The notes: generated from the sequence alone by a model not told the origin. DNA of 64,000 bases from Acorus gramineus (GCA_030737835.1 CM060850.1:26943385-27007384); one strand, 5' to 3'. Positions 12,011-24,223 are shown, numbered from the stretch's first letter. A program made the numbers and translations.

Positions 12011-13795
12011 CGGTACCCTGTACAATAAAAAATAACATCAGCGCGAATGGAGGATCTATCGTGGAAGGCCACCATACCATCTTCATAGACGCAACTTATC
12101 TACAGAGGCCATTGTTACAGGATTAGATAAAAATATGCTGAAATTACAAAAATTCAGCACAATAAAATACTAAAACAATAGACAAAATGAAAGAGAGTGA
12201 GAGATGAATGGATGGATGAAGCTCGCTGCGACCCTTAAAGTGTTATTCGGCTTCTCCCGGTGCAGAAGTCACGAACCAAACCGCCCCCAGGATCCAGCAA
12301 GCCCACACAGAGTGCACGCTTAGGTAGAATCAGAAACTGGCTTAGAACTCTATCACCACAAATGCACTCGGGCTACTGGAATAATAGGACATCAGAGATA
12401 TCTCTCACAACTCTCACAAGAGACGATTTCTCTTTGAGTGGATATACACTTTGTAACTTCGATCTATAGAATGACATACGTGGTCTCTTTATATAGACCT
12501 CTAGATAGCCCATTTGGTAACCTAACAGTTAATGTCAGCAATTCACAACCAAGATGTGTTTTTATATTCTTCCTTTCTTCACTAGTAATATACTTCCTGG
12601 GGAAGAACATATCATGAGATATACACCTCTTGCATCATGGTTCTCAGTTGAAGAATGTGTATATATTACAGGCCTGAACAAGTAAATCATACCGATGAGT
12701 GCTGCCATATGTTACTTTGCCCTTCCCCACCTTTGAGAATTCCTCATCTGCGGATCTTGATGAAAGATAAACTTCTTTGGCCACAACTGAAATTTCTCTG
12801 GATATATCATGGGCACTTGCAGCACTTCCAATTAGAACCACAGTCTGCCCCAACAGAGGATTATGATAAGCATATCCTCCACAACCAAAAGAATGTTAAG
12901 AACAAGTAATCTAAATTCAAATTAAGCACACATGAATCATTGATCAATTGCAATTCTAAGCTAGATTCTTTGGATTGCACTGTCATTTATTCTAGTTTGC
13001 CTAGATGTCATGGATATCTAGCTATCACAATAGTTCATTGATTGAGAATGTAATCGCTTATCAGTTTCTCATGGTAAGTGCTTAATTATTCTGTTTATTT
13101 ATTAGCATTATATGTGGAATCCGACTTGGCATATACGTTATTTATAACAACCTTGTATACTCTCCTCTGTGAGTTTATGAATGGAAAGTGATGTCATGAA
13201 GCCTAGAGGCCCTAGACGAGTGAATAAATCTGACCCACCCATCTGAAAAGCTATGAAATGAATTATTCAAAAGTTGATGCTTATATCAGATTCACAAATA
13301 ATAAGGATGATGAGGTGGAAGTTGAAGCAGAGATGCAACCGCGAGAAGGGACTATTGAGTTCCAAACTTCCAATGCAATTGTGTGTTAAATGTCAATCAT
13401 TAGAGCCTCATTTGGAACAAATTGTGAACCTCTGACCCGAAGCGGACCCGCTCGGACAGCCCGAAATCCCGGGCGAAACCCTCGATGAAGGAGAGGACCT
13501 CGTTGTGGGACGGGAAGGCGCCGGACGGTGGTCCGGCCGGGAATGGGTAGTCGGAGAAGCCCAGTAGGGGCCGAGGGAGGTTGGTGCGGAGGGAGTGGTA
13601 GAGGCTGCCGTGCGGGTCGAGCCCGGTCGGGTCGGACTACTCAACCCGTTCGTCGTAACCCACGTGCCGCCGACGTGGCGGGATTTCTCGAAGACAGTGA
13701 CGTGGTTGCCCTCGCTGAGAAGGGATCGGGCCGCGGTCAGGCCCGCAACGCCCGCGCCGATCTCCGCCACCTTCAGTGATCTCCTTTTCACCATT
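12011..13795 (-). pseudogene. FMO GS-OX-like pseudogene (second copy)
   Basis: On the minus strand, exon 1 starts at 13793 with the residues MVKRRSLKVAEIGAGVAGLTA, but a frameshift after the GGTWV motif breaks it. The rest of exon 1 continues in another frame to about 13427, where a deletion joins it to intron-2 sequence equivalent to about 5890 of the intact gene. The end of exon 1, all of exon 2 and part of intron 2 are therefore missing. Exon 3 is at about 12860-12690 (TVVLIGSAASAHDISREIS) and is frameshifted near its end. Exon 4 is at about 12100-12018, split from exon 3 by a 396-bp insertion. Exons 5 to 7 are absent. It cannot make a functional enzyme. Confidence 0.85.
12114..12509. mobile_element. 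396-bp insertion of unknown family
   Basis: The insert separates exon 4 from the intron-3 sequence of the FMO pseudogene; the intact gene reads straight through at 5001-5012. It is flanked by CCATT on both sides (12109-12113 and 12510-12514), a 5-bp duplication. The ends are GTTACAGG and TAGATAGC and do not pair. A TATA-like TATATAAAG occurs near one end on the minus strand. A small solo LTR or TRIM-like element is possible, but no diagnostic part is present. Confidence 0.45.
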
Positions 13796-13849
13796 TTAAA
13801 ATCGCGCGCTTTTTGATTCCGTCGATTTTTGGCTGCACTTGTTGATTCC

Positions 13850-13990
13850 ATGTAATCCGAAAGTCAACATTTTTCCTTCAGAATTACGAAATAACCCGCA
13901 CGTGCTCTGCCATTCACACCCAAAAACCGAGGACAATTTGGTCAATTTTCCCAGCGGGTCTGAGAAGGTCCACGTGATTTTCATCTTTTA
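13850..13990 (-). promoter_or_regulatory. Conserved FMO upstream block
   Basis: This lies 60-200 bases 5' of the start codon of the FMO pseudogene and recurs at 178-330 and 955-1160. Conserved parts are GTAATCCGA, CCCGCAC, GAGGACAATTTGGTCAATTT and GAGAAGGTCCACGTG. The last contains an ACGTG core of the kind recognised by bZIP and bHLH factors. Conservation could reflect either promoter function or simply shared duplication history. Confidence 0.4.
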
Positions 13991-15048
13991 TGTGACTGTA
14001 ACATTATCACGAGGGATGCACATGTTCGTCTGGCAGCTGCTATTTTCTGTGGGAGATGTTACATGTTAAGGATTGGGTTAAGTTCAACATTGATGGAATA
14101 ATTTAATTGTATAATACATTTTATATCATTTGATCTAAATATATTAAAATTGATACATAAAAATAATTATATTTGAGATATTTTATAATTAAAACTTTTA
14201 AATCGAATTTAACATTTATTTAGATTACAATTTTTCTTATTTTAAAAACTTTTTGGTTCTTTCATCCTTTCCCTTCTCCTTCTCCTCCCAAGCCCTTTTA
14301 TCTCCTCTTAGAATTTTCTAAGCCTTCATTAACCCCTCTTGACGATGGTGAGCGGCCAGTCGGCAACGTCGCCAAAACCTTTCCCACAAACCATAGAAGA
14401 AATTAATTTGTTTTATATTTGTTGCATGCAACTAAATTTATAATATGTGCTTGTAATGGGTGGAAGTGTTTTTTTCCTTTTTTACTATTAATTTGTTGTG
14501 TATTTTTTAGTCTTTATTTTGCATACATATATTCTATCACTTTCCCTAATCAAAATTATTTGAGAGTTACAGAGACGACTCCTTTAATAGACTACAAAAA
14601 TAATCAAATCTATCTAAATCATAATAAACTATATCTTAACATTCAAAATAAAAACAGAAAATCAAATCCTAATTATATATATCTAAATAATAAATAATCT
14701 TAATTATCCATAGAGGTAATAGATAAACTTTAACAAATAAAACAAACCGACATATTATTCATAACCGTATGATAGATGGTCCTTTGTGTCGATCAAACGG
14801 TCCATAGATGTGATGCATCAATTCAGACTCTCGGATGCTCGTGAATACACTTCAAGGGGGACCTCCTCATTTGCAAGATTGTTTTACAAACATTCAGGAG
14901 CTAAAGGAAATGATGCACCCAGTCCGCTTTGCAAGGTGGACCACATAAATGTTACTCTCATAATATAAACCCTGCCTCCGGGTATCTTACACCAAAAAAA
15001 AGTCAAACATTTTTGGAAGAGTGCCAATACACTCAGTCTATTTACAGT
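13991..15048. other. AT-rich gene-free stretch
   Basis: No gene is recognised. Open frames are short and low in complexity. Positions 15021-15040 carry GTGCCAATACACTCAGTCTA, an end sequence of the AT-rich MITE family described at 33655-34990. That family forms the target into which the next hAT MITE inserted. Confidence 0.4.
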
Positions 15049-15424
15049 TAGAGCAGATGAACGAGTCGAGTCTAAGTTAAGTCCGAGTCTAGACAAGCTC
15101 ATTTACTTAACAGAAAAAAGAGAAACGAGCAGAACTCAGATAGAGCCTGAGCCTAAGCTTATGTTACTTTCATATGTATAAAATGTTGTGATTTATAAAA
15201 TGTAACTTCTCAAATGCTAAACAAGGTTTTTTAATTTTAGCTAAACGAGTCCGTGTCGAGCCTTGATTCGAGCTTCGGCTTGGCTTGTTTAACAAACGAG
15301 CTGAGCTTGAACACAAAATAAAGCTCGGTCCCGAGCCAAGCAGACCCCGAATCGAGCCTGATACTAAACGAGTCGAGCTTTAACAGGTCAAAGCTCGGCT
15401 CGTTTGGCTCATTTACCACCCTTA
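15049..15424. mobile_element. hAT MITE, 376 bp, complete
   Basis: A perfect 8-bp target-site duplication, TTTACAGT, flanks the element (15041-15048 and 15425-15432). The ends are TAGAGCAGATGAACGAGTCG and, on the other strand, TAAGGGTGGTAAATGAGCC. These are imperfect inverted repeats rich in the GAGCTCGG and AACGAG motifs usual for plant hAT MITEs. There is no coding capacity. The target is itself a repeat end (ACTCAGTC followed by TTTACAGTCC), so this is a nested insertion. Confidence 0.8.
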
Positions 15425-15679
15425 TTTACAGTCCCTTTACAAGCAAGCAATATGTCTCTAACACCATGTATATAATCACTTAATGTGATAAATACATCAT
15501 TTTTTTAATATATACTATACTACAAAAAATATAAAATTATATAAATTAAATTCATATAAATTAATATTTATTTTTCGTATAAAAAATGTCCTACTTCATT
15601 TGTTAAATATATACTTAAAAAAGAAAATCAGAAAACATGTCAACCGGGGATATATATATATATCATTTTTTAATTCATA

Positions 15680-16290
15680 ACTCTTTTTGTTGATAGACAT
15701 TGATACACTCAGTCAGTTTTACAGTCCCGTTTGTAGTTTAGAGACGGTCTCTCTATCGCCTTTACGTTGGACTAGTACAGAGTATGAAGTGTATGAAAAA
15801 ATTAAGTGATTTTTTTTTATAGAAAAATGTACTGGTTTAGATAGATATATAGTTTACTTTTTAAAATAATATGTATTTTATAAGACAAATATATATATTT
15901 AAAAAAATAAAAATATTTTAAGGGCTTCAAACTGGATTTAATGTATCATTTTCATTTAGTGATCCAACCCCTGTTTACGTGGATTTAAATGCATCCTTTG
16001 AAGCCCATTTTAGTAAATGGTTCTCACGTGGAAAATGATACTTCCAGCTCCAAGTGCAATCTTATCTATAATCTTCTAATTTTTTTTTTAAATAAAATAA
16101 AATCTTATACTCTCTCATTCAAATATATATTATTATATAAAATAAAATATATATTAAGATATGATTGTTTATTTTTTTTATTTGAATTAATGAATTTTTT
16201 TTATTTTATATAATATTATGATACAACTTCATACATTATAGCGTATTATATGTTACATTGCATAGAATGATCGTCCAAAAATGATGACGT
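15680..16290. repeat. AT-rich MITE family copies
   Basis: Positions 15690-15735 carry the end motif GATACACTCAGTCAGTTTTA followed by CAGTCC. Positions 16070-16275 carry the interior type, with ACTCTCTCATTCAAATATAT, TTATATAAAATAAAATATAT and ACTTCATACATTATAGCG. The same interior recurs at 34260-34450, 49040-49290 and 50510-50750. Exact ends of the individual copies are unclear because of low complexity. Confidence 0.45.
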
Positions 16291-16424
16291 TTGAGTGGGT
16301 TGCCATTCAAAGTCGAGCTAACAAAATTGTACTCTCAAACCATGTAGCAGCGGTCAAAATCATTCGTAAAATTCACCCGGGAAGTCATCGGGCCGATCCA
16401 GATGCTTTATTATTTAGTAGAGTT

Positions 16425-16928
16425 TTAAGTATAGTTTAATAAATGGATAAATTTTTAGAATAAATTAGTTTAATTTATGAAGATAAAAAATTTACTATTT
16501 TTATCTAGATTTGTAGTTGTTAATATTTTTTATTATCTTTATTTTTTGTGTTCTTATTCTCAATCTTGCATTTGGATCAAATATGGAATAACTTTAATTT
16601 TTTTTTAAAAAATACTAAATCTATCATTCATATTAATAGAACATTAATGTTGTTTAGTAGAACACGTTCTTTTTTTTTTTTGTTTTTTTTTTTTTGAAAG
16701 AGTAGTCATAAATGTTATCCCAATTTTATAAAATAAGGATAAAAAATTAGGACAAAGTCTATTCCATCTTTTATTCAGAACAAACTATCCTTATTTTTTA
16801 TATCAAAATGTGGACAATTGTCCATATTTTCTCCCTTTTTTTTTTTATGTCATATGGGATAACAAGTGATTTAATCAAATTTTTTCATTATCCCAACCCC
16901 TTATCCTCGTGTCAAACTAGACCTTAAA
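16425..16928. mobile_element. MITE, family also at 46678-47163 and 36620-36940
   Basis: About 500 bp that align along most of their length with 46678-47163, sharing CTCAATCTTGCATTTGGA, GACAATTGTCCATA and ATAACAAGTGATTTAATC. The ends are complementary (GTTTAATAAATGGATAA-like on the left, TTATCC...CAAACTAGACCTTA on the right). A shorter relative lies at 36620-36940. It is non-autonomous; a Tourist/Harbinger-like origin is possible but the target duplication was not resolved. Confidence 0.55.
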
Positions 16929-17451
16929 ACTACATTCTTCACCTCTTCTACCTGAATGGGTTGGATTAATTTCGCATCATAATATTAAACAAATGTCATT
17001 TGGATATGCGGTGAGACTAATTCCACTGCAGGAATACAACAAAATGTCACTGTGGATCCAAAATTTTATTTGACTTTTGCTTTTGCACTGCTCATACCGC
17101 ATCCTCAGATCATTTTTTTTCATTTCAGAAGCCCAAAAAATTGATTTTATAATGCGCCTCGCTTTTTTGAATGTGAATATCTTTATCACATACCCAAATA
17201 GACTCAAAATTAGAAGTTCGTCCTCTTGTATGGAATTTGAAGAAGCCCAATGTCACTCATAAAATTAAGCGGTGTACATTCTGATGTAATGATGATATAT
17301 CAGAGTATGATTATATGAGCAAAACGTCCACCAGATGTGAAAACGAAAAAAATGAGACATGTACCCCTCGTATGGCAAAAAAACATATGATAAAAATAAT
17401 AAAGAATAGATAAAAATAGTTAAAAAAAATTATTTATTTTGATATAATAAA

Positions 17452-17836
17452 TCCCGATAGTTATGTCTGGATAAGCTAAGATAAGGTCTGATAACTATTC
17501 TAAAGAAATGGTGGAATTGCTTATCAAGACTTATCTATGCCAATGGATAAAAATAATCTTCTCTGTTATTTTAAAAAATTTATCTCATCTAGCAGACTCA
17601 CACAGATTCTAAAAACTGTCACATCTATCAAATTAATCATATATCTCTCACACTATTCCCAGGGAGTATAATTGTCATTTAAGAAATCATAAACTCTTAT
17701 TCATCACTTTATCCAATGTGAACCAAACAACAAAAAAATCATTTTTATGTTTCCCAATGAGAATAACAAAAAAAACAACCAAACAAAAAGTTGCTTATTC
17801 ACTGGATTATTATTTATCCTAGTATAACTATCGGGA
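17452..17836. mobile_element. MITE with about 23-bp inverted repeats
   Basis: The left end TCCCGATAGTTATGTCTGG and the right end, read on the other strand, TCCCGATAGTTATACTAGG, match at 15 of 19 positions and are both followed by ATAA. The interior is AT-rich without coding potential. A clear target-site duplication was not found, so the superfamily is open. Confidence 0.6.
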
Positions 17837-18189
17837 GTGAATAACCTACTGTCACATCCCATACGAGGTAAGGATCATGTGTAATAATGTACGAAATATA
17901 ATAAAATAAATTAGTTAATTAAATAAAAGTATATAGTCCAAGTCGTTACACATGTCACTACAAGAAAAATAATTTTTTACAAAAGATTTTTAAAACCGTC
18001 ACAAATGTCCATATTTTTATAATAATTTTTGGGTGACACAAATACTTCTCAACATTTGAGACGGGCCATCGCAAATAAGACACTAGTTGTAACAGAAGAC
18101 AAGCCATCGCAGATAGAAAATTTAGATTTAACCCATTCATTTTTTTTACTTTTAATCACAGCCGTCCGATTTTCCTGAATATATAATAA

Positions 18190-18660
18190 TAATAAAAAAA
18201 CCCTAAACAGTTGCTGAGCTTCCCAACAACAGTTGTTGTCGCCATCTCCGTTTGACCTCCGATCTTCGACCGCCGTCTCCGTTTGTCATCTGATCTTCGA
18301 CCGCCGTCCGCCGTTTCGATCAAACCACCGTCGCAGTCCGACTTCGATCGCCGTCTCCGTCCAACTTCGATCGTCCACCGCTCCAATCGCTTCATCGTCT
18401 ACGATCCAGCTTTGATTCCCCAAAGGTGATTCTTCAATGGCTCTCTCTCTCTCTCTCTCAGTCTTTGATTTGGTTCCAACCAATTTTGGGTGTTTTGAAC
18501 AGTGCTAGTGAGCGAGCGAGCAACCAAAATCAATGAACAGTCCGACTCATCCGGACCGTTCATTGATGCCTCCGTCGAAGACGACGCCGACGTGTCCCTC
18601 TCGCTCGCGCCGCCCCTGCCTTTTCATCGCCTTCGATTTTTCCCTCTGTAATATCTGTAC
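18190..18660 (+). other. Leader-like GC-rich segment within the CACTA
   Basis: This segment stands out from its AT-rich surroundings. It contains repeated CCGCCGTCTCCG-type blocks, a CT microsatellite (18440-18461) and then a coding-like stretch up to about 18650 that could read SSGPFIDASVEDDADVSLSL. It looks like the 5' untranslated region and first exon of a gene and precedes the captured exons downstream in the same orientation. Whether it came from the same gene is unknown. Confidence 0.35.
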
Positions 18661-19657
18661 GAATGTGAGGTGTCACTTCCTTCTCTGTTTTGCTTCTTTT
18701 GAAACCCTACTTTCTGTTTATCGATTTGATTATGTTTTAATTGAAAATCCGTGTCTGTGGATGGATTTGTTTCACTTATTTTTTTGGAACTCCATTGCCT
18801 GTTTCATTTTCCATATGATGCAATTCAATGTGTGATGAAGATGTTGAAGCATTTATGTATAAGCTATTCATAATTTTCTTTATGGGTTTCTTCATGCTTT
18901 CTTTGGATATCTTTTATATTTAATGATTTTTTATTTTTGGGTGGTGGAATTATGTGATTCAGGGTTGAAGGGTTTACATAGGTTTTGCTTTGTATAACGC
19001 TTAATCCATGCTTTTCTTAGAGCCTGGAATTCTCTATCATTACTCTTTAATTTGCTTGGCTTTATTTGTTTTCATGTCATATCAGTGTGGAGGTTTATAA
19101 AATTGGTCTGTAATTGCCTTTTTGGTTACATATACTTCTTCAAATTTGCTGATTTAAATTGAGTAAAAAAATTATAAAGATTTATTTAAAGGGAAAAAGT
19201 TGATCATATGACATGTTAGCGAGGGTTTATATGCATTTTGCTATAATTTAATTATTTTGCAGTTTTCCTTATAAAAGGCTTCCTAGTCAGTGCCCGTGTA
19301 GTTTATTGGAGCTGGATATTTTTTCCATTGCTTTTGTTGTTTATAAGTTTGATCTTTCTATGTTGATTACGCTGTTCTTTAATATGCTTGATCAAGGAAT
19401 ATGAATATTGTCTCCCTTGTAAGCTGTATTCTTTTCTCTCTGCTTACATATGACAAATAACGTGTTTCTTATTTTACTTTTACTGTTATCCATTATAGAT
19501 TTAGTTAGTGATTTGATTGTAGGTGTATTCCTTATTTGTTCCTTTATTCCTTAATTTTATGCTCAAGCTAGTAGTACAAACCTACTATTTTGCGTATATG
19601 TTTTCTTGCATCTTCTGCAGTTTTTTTTAAGGCTAATCATGTAAGATTTTCTGGCAG

Positions 19658-21960
19658 ATTTTTATCAGCCTCCGAAGGAGGATGAATTAGAGCAGGATAC
19701 GATTGTCACGATTGTGTATCCTATGGAGCCTCCAGTAAGTTTTCATTTGACCTTGAGCAAGCTTTGGTGAACTAAAGTTCGTTAAGTCTTTCAGATTTGG
19801 CGGGTTTACCTTTTCTTAATTTTCTGTATACGATAACAAACAAAATTTCTAAAGCATTTGGACTAATCCTAGTGCTTGCGTGTGTGCGCGCATTCGTTCT
19901 TTCTTAATATTTATTTAGTTATTAACTTATAAATAAGAGTTTGAAAGTTAAACGTTTATGCATACTGAGATCTTTTAATTTTTCTTGCATTGTGTTCCTA
20001 TAGTGGTTTTGGAATCACTTGGTTAGAGATTTATTGATCTAATGTATTTGAACATCTGTTAAGTTGTGTAACATCTCATGTTTTTGGACAATGTGCCATG
20101 CAAAGGAAGACATATGAAATGGTGGTCCAAATACCATTCTTGGTTTCAATTCTGTTTCTGATTGTTATTTGTCCAAACACAGGAGTTCATCTAGGAATTT
20201 GTCAAAGAGCAGGTTAGAGAATCAAAGAAAAAACAACGCGAGGTATTTGGATTTAAGCATTCTGGTTTCAGATGGCCAAGGACTCTGATGAAGTACTAAC
20301 ATATATATAACACATTGATGATTTTGTTCCCAGGCAAAGGAATTCCGAAAGAAGGCTATCGAGGAAATGTATGAGGTTACTAAAACTGCATTGGAGAATA
20401 TGCGGTTTTATAAGTTCTATCCTGTACAGACCCCAGATACCCCTGATATAAGCAATGTTAAAGTAAGTGTTCATTTTTTCACTAAGAGTTCCCAAATGCT
20501 TATTTGCAAAATCAAAGCACTAAAGGTGCTTATTGAAGTGGCTTTAATATCAATTGGATTTTGAAATTTGGGCAGCTCTTTAATTTAACTTCTTCTATGT
20601 GTGTGTATTCGTGTTTCGTCAACCTTAAAAGCAATACTTGTTGAACAGATATGCCATTTCGAACTAATTGTTTAATATATAGTATATGTAATAGTTAGGA
20701 CTTTACAATAAGTGATCATTTTTAAATTAAATCCCCTGAACCTCTTGGACTAGTGATGGTGAGCTACCATCCTTTTTTAGAGGTTTTAAATATGTAAATT
20801 ACTGAGAGTATAAACAGTGGTGTACTGGTTCTGTAGCAATTAATTGAAAACCATTTTCATATATTCTTTAAATTTGAGGGGCTTGCACTAGAGGATTTAA
20901 AATTCTGAGCAGGGAAAAAACCGTGTGACTTTGTCCTTCTGAACCACAAAAGTGCAATAAATTAGAAAACCAGTCGCCCAAATTTTTTTTTCAAACTTGG
21001 ATTTGAACAGCACAGATCAAATATTTTTTAGACTTTGATTTTCAAAATTTGTATGATTTGTATCAAAGAAGTTGAGTGTATTTGAATATCAGTCACTTAG
21101 GTTGATGAGTTTTCTATAGTTTCCATAGGATTTTATTTTCTAGAGATTTTGAGGGACTGGTTGGAGCTCATTTAATAGTAGTTTTCGCTGAATTGCAGGA
21201 ATTCCATGGTCTACCTGAACACACAGTTCAGGTTGGTTTGCCTTTAAATCTTTAATAGGTTTTTAAGTTATGTGGTCTCTTAGTTTTACATGTATATACA
21301 AGGTGGCATTGTTGAGTACTTCTTTGGGTAGATTTTTGGAGTGGTTTGAAGTTAAACTAACACTTAGGTGAGCACTTTTGAGATCCTGTGAAAGGCTTTA
21401 GGTCTGGATTGAAATTAGATGTGCTTGGAGGTGTTTGGAGTCTTGATTTCGAGTAGCTGTGGTTCGAAGTTTAGTAGTTGGTGTTTAGTTTGTCTTATTA
21501 TCTAAGTAGATGTGATTTTCCTTTTATGCATGCTAGTTGTTGGACTTATGTAGTGCTCTGAAGGGATAGTTGGATGTCAAACTTATCTTATGTCCTTGCA
21601 TGTGATTTATTTGTGTGAAGAACATTTGGATCTGAGTCTTATGTTATTTGGACTAGGGAGGCACCTGATAATGAGAATTCACTAGTAGTTTTATTTTTTC
21701 ATATGAAATTCATTATAAATCTTATTAAAGGTCAACATTCAAAGGCATAATGTTTTATGCTTGTTTATGGGTAAGCAAGTTTTTCTCTAATATGCACTTT
21801 GATGCTTATCTTTAAGTGAATTTAGCAATATGACATGTATATATGCACTCTTTAAGTGATTATTAATGTTCTTCATTGTCAAATGCTATTGCAGATTCAC
21901 CCATGTTTTGAATTGAACAAGCGAGGGGAAGAAGACTTCAATTTTTTTTTTTCCAGCCCT
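19658..21960 (+). pseudogene. Captured host gene fragment with introns (HIT4-like, tentative)
   Basis: Exon-like blocks with proper splice sites are 19658-19734 (YQPPKEDELEQDTIVTIVYP), 20183-20242, 20334-20462 (with RFYKFYPVQTPDTPDISNVK), 21199-21231 and from 21895. The second block holds an in-frame TAG at its fourth codon, so the original protein cannot be made. Frames and phases of the first three blocks agree with one another. The wording around FYKFYPVQTPDTPD recalls the plant HEAT INTOLERANT 4 type of nuclear protein, from memory only. The introns show that DNA, not cDNA, was captured. It lies wholly inside the CACTA element, so transduplication is the best explanation; an ordinary gene later flanked by CACTA ends is less likely. 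Confidence 0.55.
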
Positions 21961-22567
21961 CTATGTACTACATTTGAGCATATTTGTCTCATAGCTATAA
22001 AGTTTATAAAGCTAAACTTTTTTATTATCTTGAGTACCAGATCAAAATCAACATATGCAGATGGCATATCTTTGTTTTTCATGAATGAATATTGCATTTT
22101 TTTTGTTTTTTAGAAATGAATATTGTATCATTTGGTTTTTCATAAGATAAAATTTATTTCATTTTCTTTTTAAGTATTTTAAACCTAGGTTATGTATAAC
22201 AAAAAATTTTAAAATTTGAATAATAAAGAAGATGGAAAAAGTTATTTGCGACGGATGAGGCCATTGCAAAAGGTTATTAACAATTCCTCCAAAATCTTTT
22301 AGCGACGGTTAACTTATCCGTCGCAAATGGTGCTTATAAACTGTTGTCATGTGAAGGAAGTTTTTGCGACGGTTTATTTGCGATGGTAAAAAAACTGCTA
22401 TAAAAGGTATTTACGACGGCTAAAAACAGCTGTTAATCTTTTGCACGCCGTTTGATACGACAGAACTCAAACGGTTGTAGAACCGTCGTCAAAAGGTATT
22501 TGCGACGGTTGTGGAGACTATTTGCGACGGATTGAAGCCGTCGCAAATGCAGATTTTTCTTGTAGAG

Positions 22568-24220
22568 TATAGCAAAAAAAATCACATTCCCATGCATAGA
22601 TCTCATTAGAAAAAGAGAATTGTATGTAAAATTACATATTGATGTTGTGTAATAACTAATACTAAAATAATATATTCACATGATATATAGCTTCCTGAAT
22701 TATGTTGATTATTAATTGAAATTTTGAGGATGTTGGGGAAGTGGGGCATGTGCTTATGTTGTGATCACGTCTCCTAGGGTACGATCTTAAAACTTGTAGA
22801 ATAATTAATAACCATTATAATAAAGTAGATGAGACCATGATATAAAACATATTTTACATGATTTAGCAAATTGCCTACAATTGAAATGAGAAATTGATTC
22901 ACTGATAACTAGTAATCGGGATTGATAAATTCCATCGCCAATTTCATTTCTCAAAACAATCTTGGACAACAAGTTATCTATAAAAATTAAAAAAAAAAAA
23001 AAAATAAAAAAAATGGGGATACTAATTGAACTAACTACGATTTTAAATGTTTTAGTTATTCACAAAAATATCTATGGGCCTTTACAAATAGATGCTATGT
23101 ATCTTGTTAAAATGCAGCATATCTCACAACCGTTTAAATGAAGAGAAGTTTTTAATATCACATTTCATGCGAGGAAAAGCACATTTTTGACAATTTGCTT
23201 AAGCTCGATTAGTTGGCATCAACAAAGTGTGAACCTTCGCCAAATTTTCAAGATCCCGATCTTAAAATAATCCCAACATGATCCCAACATATTAAACTAA
23301 ACCCAACAAATCTTAACCGATCACCATTGTTTATCACCACATGACATGCATTTGTCATTAGATGAGAGCCAAGGAATCTCATTCGAGATGTCCATGAATT
23401 TTTTTGTTTTTTGGATCTATAGACCGTGACTATTTCCATGATTATTGAAGTCTGTATGAATTATGATTAAATGCTAGCTACAAACATGGCTCCACATGAT
23501 CAGATATATAACAATAATGAATCATCCAATAGGGGAGAAAACGAGAAAGAAAAAAATACAGTGGGTGACAATGCTAGCTTGACATCATATCGGACCTGCT
23601 GGACTCAACTCACAATTTTTAAAAATGTTTTGATAATATATAACTAGTTTTGATTCCCGTGATCACACCCGATAAACAACAAATTAATTGTGGATCCCCT
23701 TCTTTCTCTCTCTCTCTCTCTCTTTCTCTCTCAACGATACAATCAATCAATCTATATTCATGTGGACACCAGTTGATTAGGTTCGGGGTATATTCGTGTG
23801 GACACCAGTTGATTGGGTTTTGGTGGGCGGGGGCAAATTTTAGCTATGCCCACAATTCTCACTTGACATGATCTAGTCAGAACTAGATTTGAACGGGTTT
23901 GAACAAGAGACTGAACTATCACACTCTTGAAAATAGATCTCATGATCATCTAAACTATATATCACATGCATGTTTAGTACGTCATGCCCTACTCTTATAT
24001 GATGTCCTAACTATTGAGTCCATTTAGAGTAACTCTAACTTGTAATTACGCTGTTAAAAACATACATGCATTATGAGATTTTACAAGCTTCTAGAAAGAC
24101 AAAACAAGAACATGTATGTGTTTGCATGTCTATTCTATTGTTAAATTGGTCATTATTCAATGCCGTTTATTAAGCTTAAACTGACAAATCGCCAAAAAAT
24201 TCTTCCCATGTCCTTCAATT
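22568..24220. other. AT-rich gene-free stretch
   Basis: No gene is recognised. A CT microsatellite is at 23706-23732. Near 23758-23818 a unit of about 45 bases (TTCGTGTGGACACCAGTTGA) occurs twice. Short open frames are not supported by domains or composition. Confidence 0.4.
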
Positions 24221-24223
24221 CAC

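Larger units (their letters stand above)
17956..22567. mobile_element. CACTA transposon carrying host gene sequence
   Basis: The left end is CACTACAAGAAAAAT and the right end is TTTTTCTTGTAGAG, the inverted terminal repeat of plant CACTA (En/Spm) elements with one change in the last bases. Subterminal repeats with a GCGACGG core (both orientations) fill 22230-22560; left-end copies such as CCATCGCA are decayed. The 3-bp flanks (TGT and TAT) differ by one base. No TNP1 or TNP2 transposase reading frame is visible in 4.6 kb, so it depends on an autonomous relative. The interior instead holds intron-containing gene sequence (19658-21960). Confidence 0.75.

Noticed and set aside
18156-18483. Arg/Ser-rich open frames on both strands
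   Set aside because: Generated by repeated CGATCGCCGTCTCCG-like leader sequence rather than a conserved protein.
23706-23732. CT microsatellite, with others at 18440-18461 and 31005-31023
   Set aside because: Ordinary simple repeats with no sign of special function.
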